From positions 28,169,587 to 28,233,586 of the forward strand of contig OX328107.1 of NCBI GenBank assembly GCA_946811185.2: DNA of 64,000 nucleotides, in the 5' to 3' direction. This document shows, piece after piece, positions 13,201 to 25,200 of this stretch. The stretch's first letter is position 1. Each line of letters begins with the position of its first letter. The position numbers and the translations under genes were made by a program. The notes beneath the pieces are model-generated. The model searched no databases. It saw nothing but the letters and a program-made list of their open reading frames with translations, and was not told the origin of the DNA. This DNA comes from Hippopus hippopus (Eukaryota; Mollusca; Bivalvia; Cardiida; Cardiidae).

Positions 13201-16200
13201 CTCCGGACTACTCACAGCTGACCCTACCTGAAACCGAGGACTGCAGTGACAGACTTCCAAATGAAAGATAATTTCATTAAAAGTTTTCAAACGTAGACAG
13301 ACGGAAATTATTGATGAAAGATATTTTATAAATAAACTTACCGGTACGGTATTGTCATAATCCTAATTACGTCACAAATCATAACTTACGGTTACACAAA
13401 ATTAGTCAACTAACTTAGAAAAGCTTTGAGAAAGTGAAGTATCAAATACTAGCGTCCCATATAAATTGTAAAAGCTATTTCATGTCCAAGTGAATCATGT
13501 TTGGCGGTAAAATTGATGTATGCTGCATTAATACAGCTGGTCTTTCAAATTGTGATATATCGCTTTGCACACGGCACAAACTAAAACTTGATCAAAGTAC
13601 CATACTTACTCTAAGTGACAGCTTTTAAATTTCGGGAAATTGACTATGAAATAAGAGCACACTGTCGGTGTTTTGCATGGCACCCTGGTGCGTTAATTAG
13701 CTAAAATGGTAAGTCTTTATGTAATGCAGAGAACTAATTAACCCATTACAGAGAGCAATCCTGAGTTTTAATGACCCTGAGGAGCAAGCATTTTAAAACC
13801 TTGTGGGAAAAGAAGAAAATGCTAGTAATCAGCGTTTTGTTCTTTCCCCACAATATTTTCTACTCTTCAAAAGACAACTTTTAGTTTTTTGATCACATTT
13901 AATTTTTCAATTTGGAAAAGTCTGAAATTTTGTATTAAAGGGCCAGTTGTTGCTCATACTGTTGTCATGTTTCAAAGGGCAGAAAATATAGTCACTAGTC
14001 AACACTTTGTAGATTTCGTAACTGCATCTAACATTGTCTGTATCAAGCAGGTTGCCATTGCATTGTCTTTCAGTCACATGATCCTAAACATGGGGGCACC
14101 CATGAAATTCTTTAATCAAGAGCAACAACAACTACTGTGAATTATTTACATCTGTTGATCTGTTAGTGAAACTGCCAACGAAATTGACAAATCATTTTAT
14201 GAGCAATGTTTACGAATAACTACCTTGATGAGTTTTAACTACCCTGATGAAGATTTCTTTTCGGTTTTTTAGCTCCACTGGCCGAAGGCCAGTGAGCTAT
14301 TGTCATGGTGTTGTGTCCGTCGTGCGTGCGTGCGTCCGGCCGTCCGTGCGTCTGTCCGTGCGTCCGTAAACTTTTCCTTTAAAAAAGTTCTCCTCAGAAA
14401 CTATTGACTGGATTTTTACCAAATTTCACAGGAATGTTCCTTTGGTGGTCCTCTTTCCAATTCCTTCAAATAATTGTGTTCCATGAAGAATTCTGGTTGC
14501 CATGGCAACCAAAGTAAAAAACCTTTAAAAATCTTCTCCTCCCAAACCGCTATTTGGATAGCATTATTATTTTGCAGGAATGTTCCTTAGATACAGGTTT
14601 ACAGAATTCCTTAAAAAAAAAAAGATCTGTCAAAAAACATGGCTTTTATGGGAGACTCATTTTCCTTTTATGGTATAAAGTAAAATCTTTGAAAAATTTC
14701 TTCTCTAAAAGTATTCATTGGATTTCATTGTTGTTTTGCAGGTAAGTTCCTATGGTGGTTGTCTACCAAATTGTTTCTTCAGTGAGCTAAAATGCAGGAT
14801 TGAATGATAATTGTTAAAAACTTCCTTTCGCCATTATAGAAATATCAGGCCTGTGGAGCGATACAGGCTCTCAAGCGCCTCTAGTCTCCTTTTCCCACAG
14901 TATTTTCTACCCTTTCAGAATCACCTCTCATCATTTGAGCCAGGTTTAATTTTTCATTTGCACTTGCTTTCAATATGGAAAAGTCTAAAAATGTTGTTTT
15001 GGTAAAGATGTAGGAGATTTCTACTTAAAGAGGCCCTTATACTCATTTTCAGCCAGTTTTAACTCATTTTGTCTTTATTTTATCAAACTATAGTCATTCT
15101 TATATCTTCATGCCAAATATTGCGCCAGACGGTTGCAAGGTTGCTTAGATTACGGTCGATAGAAAATGCATTTCGCTGAGTTGCGGCCTTCCATGTAAAC
15201 AGACTCGTCGTTTCCGGTTTTTGAATCGAAGATTTTCGATTTATCCGTTATACACTCGGGTAGATTCGTATGATGATCATGCATTCTGTCACGTGACTAT
15301 ATTTGACCTTCGCCCTGCATCTAATGAGGTAAACAAAGGAAAATGGAGGCTTCTCTGTTGCAGCCTCGATTTTCAGATGGAGGTCATGGCCTATATGCAA
15401 ATTACACCGTATCCGACTCTAGGCGGAAACCAACGATAAATTTCCGTGACGCGCCGCCATTGTTTACAGCTTTGATTGTCAGCCAGTTTTCTTCTGACCA
15501 ATGTTCGGTTTCTAATATAAATCTCTGTGTTTCTTTTTTTCAATTACACCATATATGTCAGTAATTATGCCCCCCTTCGAAGAAGCGGGGGTATATTGCT
15601 TTACGGTCCGTTGGTCGGTCGGTCCGTAGACCACATTTTTGTCCGGAGCATAACTCAAAAAGTATTTCAGGTATCATCTTGAAACTACATAGGTGGATAG
15701 ATCTCATTAAGGAGAAGTGCAGTGCACAAGAATCATAACTCTGCCCATCATATTTATGGAGTTATTGCCCTTTGTTGATTTTCATACTTAATTTTTGTCT
15801 GGAGCATAACTCAAAAGGTTTTTCAGATATCATCTTGAAACTTTATATGTGGATAGATCTTATTCAGGAGAAGTGCATTGCACAAGAACCATAACTCTGC
15901 CCATTATTTTTTTGCAGTTATTCCCCTTTGTAGATTTTCGTACTTATTTTTTTTCCGGAGCATAGCTCAAAAAGTATGCGAGGTAAAATCACGAAACTTT
16001 AAAAGTTAATAGTTCACATAAATGGGAAGTGCAGTGCCCAAGAATTTATCATTAATGATTTTTGAGTAATTACCCGTTGTTCGTTTTTACACTTTGAACT
16101 TAACAGTTTATAATCACATGTTATATTTAGAATTGGATGCCATTAGGGGGGCATACATGTTTTACAAACATCTCTTGTTTATCCATGTTCACACAAAGGA

Positions 16201-19200
16201 CTTATTTCTATACTGTTCTAAATTGTTTGAAATTTAACAGCGTTTTTGTTCACCGTCTGTAGATGGGCATCTTTAAGCATTGAGAACAATTCAAGTTGTC
16301 ATGGGGGGCAGAATAGACAAAGATTAGAATGCAAAGACTATAAAGTCTAATTTTTCAGTCTACTCCATCTTCTGTTCTGGCGAAAGCTTGTTTCAAATTG
16401 CAATATCAATTTGTTTGTGACTATTACAGCTTTGATGCCAGTGAAAACAGAATTACCTCAGCGACCCACTCACCTCTGCTCAGGAGCAAGGAGATCATTT
16501 TACTGTCGTATGAAATACAGAAACGACGGCTCAGATCATTCGAAAGGGGTGAAGTTGGAAAAAGATGATAATGAATTTGTACAAAGAAAACGGAAATCAG
16601 GTGAGTCAAAGCTCTCTTTAACCCTTTACCACACAATGCCGACTTTTAATGACCTTGGGAAAGAAGCCTTTTGAAAACATTGTGGGAAAAGGAGAAAATG
16701 CTGGTAACCAGCATTTTCTCCTTTTCCCACAATGTTTTCTACCGTATCAATGAAAAATTGCACCATTGAGCCACTTTGAAATTGTCGTCTGCAAATGCTT
16801 TCAATTTGGACAAGGCTAAAATTTTGTCATCTGGTAAAGGGTTAATATCTTTAAACCAATTACTATCCAATCTGTACAAGTACTGCAAGTGGACGAAAGG
16901 AGAAACATTAAAAATGAAGGAATATTAACCTTTAAAGTGCCTTTCACTTTTTTTTTTTGGCCTTTTATGGCCAGGGTAGATCGAGATCAGACTGCACAAA
17001 ATGTGCAGTCTTGGTCTTTGATCAACACTGTCTGCCTTGCTGAAACTCTACAGACAAAAGGCAGCCACAAAATTGCAATTATCTGAATCTTTTTCTGAAA
17101 AAAAAAAAAATGTCAATTTTGGCTTTATTCAGCGCTTAAAGAGTCAAGTGTTTGAAGATTTCAAATATACTTTTGGAAAGGAAAGTATTTGGTGTAACAA
17201 ACGAAATTTCATGTTCCTGCAAAAACCAGGGCTGTGACTGGTTCAAATCTACTGCTGGGCCATTATCTGTCCTAAGATTGGTGATAGTATTGTTGCAGGA
17301 TTCATTACTCTCTCACCTCTGATCATTGTTTCAATGATGGCCAATTAGGAAAGCAGCCAGTGGCTGTGGTAGTATTGTATAGTACTGGTCAAAGAGACTC
17401 CAGGAAAGTATGGATAGGTGTGCAGGCTGCTGCAATATAACTGAAATAATGTTGAAAATGGCATTTAACACCAAACATACATTCTTGACCAGTGACCAAT
17501 TGTATACGAGTTTTCAGTGATTTGTACTCCACTTTGAAAATAAGTCTTTTGTTGCTAATTCTCACGTTTCCTGACTTTTGAAGTTTCTTGCAGGGAAATT
17601 GTAGTAATTGAAATATGATGCAGATTGGAGTATAGTCTTTATATTTCTCTGGGCCTCAGGTGAAAGGCTGTATGTTATGACATTTTTTTTCTATAACTCT
17701 TTCACTTCCAGTTGTGATTAATACAACTTTTGCAGACGGCGTAGATCAAGATCAGACTGCTTAGAATGTGCAGTCTAATCTTAGATCATCACTGTCCACT
17801 ACATGATATTAAACTACAACAAAAACTATCTTTTATTGCGGTGGAAATCCACTTTTAGACCTCGATAAAAAGTTGAATTTATTTCGTTGGCAGCCAAAGA
17901 GTAAAATTGCTTTTGAGAAACTTGGAAGCTACTATTTTATCAGAAAATTGTAGTGGTTTACTTGCCTTGACCTTGATTCTTTATCTTATCTCTTTACCGA
18001 AAGACGATATTTTAGCCAGGTCCAAATTGAAAGGAGTTGCAGATGACAAATACAATTTAAGTCATAATTATGATGAGATTAGTCTTCAAAAGAGTAGAAA
18101 ACATTGTGGGAAAAGGAGAAAATGCTGGTGTTACCAGCATTTTCTCTTTTTCCCACAATGTTTTCAAAAGGCTTCTTTGCCAGGGTTGTTAAACCTGGGA
18201 TTGTTTGGTAGAGGTTTACTACCAAAAAATTGTAAAAAGAGACCTTGTTTAATAATAGTTTAACTATCTTTTAACTCTTAAAAAAATTTTTTGAATTTGT
18301 CCATTTTGAAAGCATTTGCAGACTACAACATAACTGAAACTCAAGAATTGAACTTACTATTGGACGGGTAGAAAAGAGCATTTTCTCCTTTTCCCATTAT
18401 GTTTTTAAAAGGTTCTTTCTCAGAGTCGTTAAAACTGGGAATTGCGTGGTAAAGGGTTAAGAATTAAATGACGTAACTCTTCGCTCAACAATAAGATTTT
18501 AAACTTGTCCAAACTGAAAGCAGTTGAAGATGACAATATAGACATCACTCAAACATTGAAATTTGATTTTGGAAGGGTAGAAAACATTTTTGGAAAAGGA
18601 GAAAGTGAAGCAAGGCTCCGCAGAGTCCCAGCATGGTACTGATGGTATAAAAGAGAAAGTGAGCTTTGGTGATAATTACTTTGGATATGGGCATAAAACA
18701 CTGTTTTTTTTTAAAAAGAGAAACTTTCTAGCGGTTGCTTGGTAAAAGATTGTGACAGATGGCAAAAGGGCACATATATTGTCATTGGCTTTTTCGTAAT
18801 GAACCTCTGCGTGTTAAAATATAGTTGAGATAGTCTTGAAAATAAAAGATTGTATTGTATTCTGTTTTTTCATCTGGGGAAAAAAACACAAAAGTGAGAC
18901 CAAAAAAGGAGCTGTTCTCAAGTTCAGACAGTTTTTTTGCCATTTGTTTGGATGATAGCTGCTTCTGTTGTAAAATTAGCCCTTAGGGCTCCAAATGAAT
19001 AAAATGAACTCGTTCAATCTGGAAACAATGCCAAAATAATTTCAATTCTAATTGCTGTTATAGGCCTGAATGTCTAAGCACAGGGGACAGTATAGATATA
19101 AAATCAGACTGCACATTATATGCAGTCTGATCTTGATCTACACTGGCTTCAATGGCAACTGTGGTTGTGAAAGGTACTTGAAAGGTCAAAGTTCTTGTAG

Positions 19201-22200
19201 TAATGGATTTGTAGTGTTAGATTTCATCAGTTTGCTTTTCAACCCTTGCCATTAGCTGATTTTGCCAACTGTAAAGATTAAAATCAGATTGCTCAAAATG
19301 TGATAAAAATTTTGTCTGATGCATAGTTGAATTTTTTTCAAAAATAGTTCTAAACCCTTTACCAGTAAATTCTATGTTTTAATGATCCAGACGAAGAGAG
19401 GTTTTGAGAACATTGTGAGAAAATGAGAAAGTGTTGGGTACCACTGCTTCAAAGACCAATCCTATCATTTTAACCCTGTTCCAAACAAGCCCGAGTTTTA
19501 TCAGCCCTGAAAAAGAAAGATTTAGAAATCATTCTGAGAAATTGTTTTCTTCCCTCTCAAAAAATCAGCCTCATCATTTTAGCCACATTTCATTTGTTGA
19601 TGAGCCCAGTAGCTTAGTCAGTCACATACAGGACTTGAGAAAAGGGGGTCACTGGTTCAATCCCCAGCTCGGCCAATTTCTTTTCAAGGATTGATGATAG
19701 TCATTGCGACTGGATTCTTTCCTCTCTCACTGCTGACCATTGTTTCGACAATGGTTATATGGAAAAAGCAGCCAGTGGCTGGGAAAGAATATTGTTCAGA
19801 GTACTGGTAAAAGAAACTCCAGGAAATGGCTGCCGCGATATAACTGAAATAATGTTGAGAACGGCATTAAACACCGTACAGTTAATTGATAATTAGTTGA
19901 CTTCATTTGTTTTTGATTTGGAAAAGGTTTTGTTGTTTGGTAGAGAGTTAAATTGCAATACCTAGGTCTTCTGTCCTTAGTGACTTTCCATTCAGCTAAA
20001 GCTTAAAGGATTAACCTTCAGACCAGGGAAATAAGTTGACCCTTTACAACACGGTAAACTTTTAGACCTACCGAAATTGGGAGGATTTTGTAGACAATAA
20101 ATAAGAATATGGATGACATGATAGGAATTGTCTCTGACAGGGTAGAAAACATTGGGGGTAAAGGAGAAAATGCAGATTAATGTCAGTATTTTCTTGCGTC
20201 CAATTTACCGATATGTTTTTGCAAGCCTCTTTCTGTGCGGTTGTTAAAAATTGGGATTGCATGGTAAAACTTTAAACTTTCCTCAGAACAACATATGCCT
20301 GCCAGTGCAGACATGCATGTGTTTGTGTGTGTGTTATTGTACCTGTTTATGTGGACATAAAAAAAGCCATGTCCAGTTTTAAAGTGTTTGTAGATAATTT
20401 AATGATGGGATTTGTGCTTGAAGAAGTAGAAAACATGATGGGGGAAAAAGAGAAAATGCTGGTTACCAGCATTTTCTACTTTTTCCACTATTTTTTCAAA
20501 AGTTTTATGCCTCAGGGCTTTAGAAAACACTTTATTATTTGGTAAATGCTTAAGCAGCCATCTAAGGGAATGGACAAAACTTACCCATTGACCCTGAATT
20601 GATTAACTTTATACCACTCAATCCTGAGATTTTATGACCTCGATAAAGAGAGCTGTTTAAAAGATTGTGGGAAAAGGAGAAAATGCTGGGAACCAGGATT
20701 TTCTTCTTTTTTCACAATGTTTTTTACCCTTTCGCAGACAAAATTAATCATTCTAGCCACACTTGATTTGTCATCTGCAAGGGCTTTCAATTTGGGCCAG
20801 TCTAAAATTTTGTCGTTTGGTAAAGAGTTAACTGGTCCTTTTGAATTAGGAAACCATGTAAGATATTGCTATTTCAAGGTTGTTCCGTCTGCATTTAGAG
20901 TTTCTCAGTTTATAACTAAAGGATCCTCTGTTTTTAGTGCTGTTAGGAAGAAAGCTATTGAGAACATGGTAGGAAAAGGAGAAATTACAGATCACCAGGA
21001 TTTTCTTCTGGTTTTCTACCAAATCATTTAGACAAATCCCATCTTCTTGGTGCAAAATTTAATCCTTGGAGCACTGAAAAAACCTAGGCCTTTTTTCACT
21101 CAGAAATATGGCCCAAATAATTGCAGTCTCAAGGTTACTTTTATTCAGAATGCCTCAGCAAAGTAAAGAGTGTTGTTACGGGAGACCACTCCTTCATGCA
21201 TGGCTTCATCCCGATTTAAATACAATACCTAACAACTGCGTTAGGGAGAATTCTCTTTAGCTCAGTGGTTATGGTGTTGGCCTTTCGACCGGGCGTTCTA
21301 AGTTCGAATCCTGCCCGGTCCCTGTATTTCTGCCATGCATTTGTTCATTTGTTTCTTTGTTATGGACCTTGTTCGTAAGTCGTAAGAGTGTAGTTCAAAG
21401 ATCAGACTGCACTTTTTGTGTAGTCTGATCTTGATCTATTTTGGCAGCAAAGGCACCTAAGCTTGAGAATTATGCTTTTACTCTTTACCAGACGACCAAT
21501 TTTTAGACTTTTCCGAATTGAAAGCATTTGCAGACAACAAGTAAAGATGGTTCAAATAATGGGATTTTGCATTGACAGACAGGAGAGAAAAGATTGTGGG
21601 AAAAAGGAAAAAAATACTGGTTACCTGCATTTTCTTCTTTTCTCTCAATGTTTTTTAAAAGCACTCTTTTCCAGGGTTAATTAAACTTGTGATTTTGTGT
21701 TTAACCCTTAAACACACTATGCTGACTTTGAACGACCTTGAGAAAGACGACCTTTGAAAACATTGTGGGAAAAGGAGAAAATGCTGGAAACCAGCATTTT
21801 CTCTTTTTCCCACAATGTTTTCTACCCTTTCAAAGACAACTTCCAAAATTTTAACAACATTTACTTTGGCATCTGCAATTGCTTTGGGTTTGTACAGATC
21901 TAAAATTTTGTCATGTGGTAAATGGTAAAGAGTTATGTACTTGTCTGCAAACAGACAAGTTAAAGATTTTGTCATGTGCAGAAGAGTTCACCTTTTACCA
22001 TACAAGTATGAGTATTTGATATTGACCTTTAGGAGGATCTCAGTAGAAAACATCATGTGAAAAGGAGAAAATGCTGGTTACGAGCATTTTCTCCTTTTCA
22101 CACGATGTTTTCTACTCTTTCAAAGACAAATCCATCATTGAAGTGGCATTATATATGTATTCTGACAATACATTCCATGTAGGTAGGTCTAATTCTTTGT

Positions 22201-25200
22201 CATCTTTTCAAAGGTTACAAAAAATCTCATAGGAATTCTCAAGTTGCAAAGTTTTTCAATTCTCTCAGAAGAAATTGTTTCTTAGAAAATGAAGCATACT
22301 TATTGAATAAATAGTTGCGAGAAATTGACCTTGGAATGCTTAACACAATTGGATTTGTTTGTGTTGATGGGTTTAAATGCCATTTTCGACATAATTTCAG
22401 TGTTATCACGAAGACAGTGCACCCATCCATGCTTTCTTGAAGCTCCTTTTACCAATACTTTGCAAAGTATTCCTCCCAAGCCACAGGCTACTTTCCCATT
22501 TGATATTCAACGGTTAGAGAGGAATGAACCCAGTTTCAATGACTATCATCAGGGCTGGGAAAGAAATTAGTGGAGCTGGTAATTAGAACAAGAGACCCCA
22601 GGCTTCAAGATCTGTATGTTGCCCGCTGTGCTACAGAGTTCTGCGATAATCACAGTCTGAATTGCTTTTTTTGAACAGTGTAGATCAATGATTGAATGAT
22701 GATGTTATGCCTCTCTCAACAGTATTTCAGTCATATGACAGGGACAGCTTATATACGTGTATGTCCTTGGTTTGCACCAGTACTAGTAAAAGGGCTCAGA
22801 AGTGTCATGCCCAAGGACACTCCCACAAAAACCAATGAATGAGGACTGAACCTGGGACCTCCAAATACGAATCTCTCATTGTACTATAGAACCCCACAGG
22901 ACCCCACAGTGTAGATCAAGACCAGAGACTTCCTAATCATGTATAGATCTTATACAACAATATCAGCAAAAGCAACTGATATAAGAAAGATGTTCAAGAT
23001 TTAATAGTCATTACCAGCATTTTCTCCTTTTTATACACCCGTCAAAGACCGGACGTATTATGGGATCACCCGTGGCGGGCGGACGGGCAGGCGGCGTCCC
23101 CATTCTTTGTCCGGAGCATGTCTCCAAAACTATGCTAGCTATGGTTATGAAATTTCATGGGTGGATAGATCTCATCAAGGCGGAGTGCAGTGCACAGGAA
23201 TCATAACTCTTGCTTGCTTAATTTTTGAGTTATTGCCCTTTGTTGTTTTTCATACTTGAATTTTGTCCGGAGCATATCTCCAAAACTATACTAGGTACAG
23301 TTATGAAACTTCATGGGTAGATAGATATCATCAAGGGAGAGTGCAGTGCACAGGAATCATAACTCTTGCTTCCTTAATTTTTGAGTTATTGCCCTTTGTT
23401 GTTTTTCATACTTGAATTTTGTCCGGAGCATATCTCCAAGACTATACTAGCTACGGTTATGAAACTTCATGGATGGATAGATCTCATCAAGGGGGAGTGC
23501 AGTGCACAGGAATCATAACTCTTGCTTCCTTAATTTTTGAGTTATTGCCCTTTGTTGTTTTTCATACTTGAATTTTGTCCGGAGCATATCTCCAAGACTA
23601 TACTAGCTAAGGTTATGAAACTTCATGGATGGATAGATCTCATCAAGGCGGAGTGCAGTGCACAGGAATCATAACTATTGCTTCCTTAATTTTTGAGTTA
23701 TTGCCCTTTGTTGTTTTTCATACTTGAATTTTGTCCGGAGCATATCTCCAAGACTATACTAGCTAAGGTTATGAAACTTCATGGGTGGATAGATCTCATC
23801 AAGGGGGAGTGCAGTGCACAGGAATCATAACTCTTGCTTCCTTAATTTTTGAGTTATTGCCCTTTGTTGTTTTTCATACTTGAAATTTGTCTGGAGCATA
23901 TCTCCAAGACTAAACTAGCTAAGCTTATTAAACTTCATGGGTGGATAGATGTAATCAAGGGGGAGTGCAGTGCACAGGAATCATAACTCTTGCTTCCTTA
24001 ATTTTTGAGTTATTTCCCTTTGTTTATTTTCATACTTGAATTTTGTCCAAAACATATCTCCAAGACTATACTAGCTAAGGTTATGAAACTTCATGGGTGG
24101 ATAGATCTCATTAAGGGGGAGTGCAGTGCGAAAGAACCTTAACTCTACCTCGTGCTTTCTTTGAGTTATTTCCCTTTGATCGTCATTTTTACAGCATTTT
24201 ATGCTTGTCCGGAGCATAACTTTGTCATCTCCAGTCCGATTGACTTGAAACTTGGCATGTGTGTTTTTTGCAATAATACGGAGTGCAGTGCAAAAGAACC
24301 ATAACTCTACCTCGTGCTGTCTTTGAGTTATTTCCCTTTGATCGTCATTTTTACAGCATTTTCTGCTTGTCTGGAGCATAATTTTGTCATCTCCAGTTCG
24401 ATTGACTTGAAACTTGGTATGCATGTTTGTTGCATTATTACGGGGTACAGTGTGCAAGAACAATAACTCTACCTAGTGCGGATTTCGAGTAATTCCACTT
24501 TGATCTTCATTTTTACAGTATTTCTTGCTTGTCTGGAACAGAACTTTGTCACCTCAAGTCAAATTGACTTGAGACTTGGTAAACATGTTTGTTGCATTAC
24601 CTGCCCTTTACGATTATTATACCCCCTTGACAACTGGCGGTGGGACAGGCGTATCTTGCGACAATTTGCCGCTCTTGTTCCACCATGTTTTTTGTTCTCC
24701 TCAAAACAGATCCAATGATGTGAGCCACATTTGTCTTTTGTAAATTTTTCAGTGTAGACAAGTCTAAATTTTATAATCTTATCAGCAAGTTTATCATGCA
24801 ACAAAAAGGTTTTTTGCTCTGTTTATGTCTCTGAAATTAATAATTTTGTGATATTTGATTTTTTTAATATGGATTTATAATATAAAACCTGCATTCCTTG
24901 TTTGTGACTATTAAAGCTGTTTTTTGTGTTGTTATTTGAGCAGGAAGAGGAGAGATAATTGAGAAATAATTACATGGTTTTAGGGATGAGAAGGAAAAAA
25001 AAAAAATCGTAATGTCTGCCTACCATTAATTAGCAGATAACTGAGCGTGCTAATTATGGTACTGCAACATGTAGGATGCATTCAACCAATGAAAAAAACA
25101 GTTTTTAATTTTTTAAGGTCTTGACCCTTTACCACACAATCATGAGTTTCAATGACCCTGAGAAAGACTGCGTTTAAAACATCGTGGGAAATGAAGAAAA

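Larger units (their letters stand above)
23005..24790 (-). mobile_element. M1 copy split by a Helitron-like element
   Basis: Left piece to 23030 (ACCAGCATTTTCTCCTTTT), right piece from 24680 (CCACCATGTTTTTTGTTCTC). The break again lies in the palindrome's T-rich arm. Confidence 0.72.

Noticed and set aside
12924..13271. 115-codon open frame over exon C running past its donor
   Set aside because: The donor GTAAGT and phase match the next exon; the extra residues have no similarity to BMAL1. It is intron read-through.
15221..15564. Two short overlapping frames as a possible extra exon or gene
   Set aside because: No recognisable domain, no fitting splice sites, and BMAL1 phases are already complete across this intron.
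23109..24206. CRISPR-like regular array
   Set aside because: Units are direct 156-bp tandem repeats without unique spacers, in an animal genome.
24071..24463. 130-codon minus-strand frame with internal repeats
   Set aside because: It is a by-product of the 162-bp tandem units; no known domain and no coding sign.
24476..24718. 80-codon frame with a hydrophobic N-terminus, nearly repeated at 33336-33605
   Set aside because: Both are the shared 3' end of Helitron-like elements, not a secreted-protein gene.
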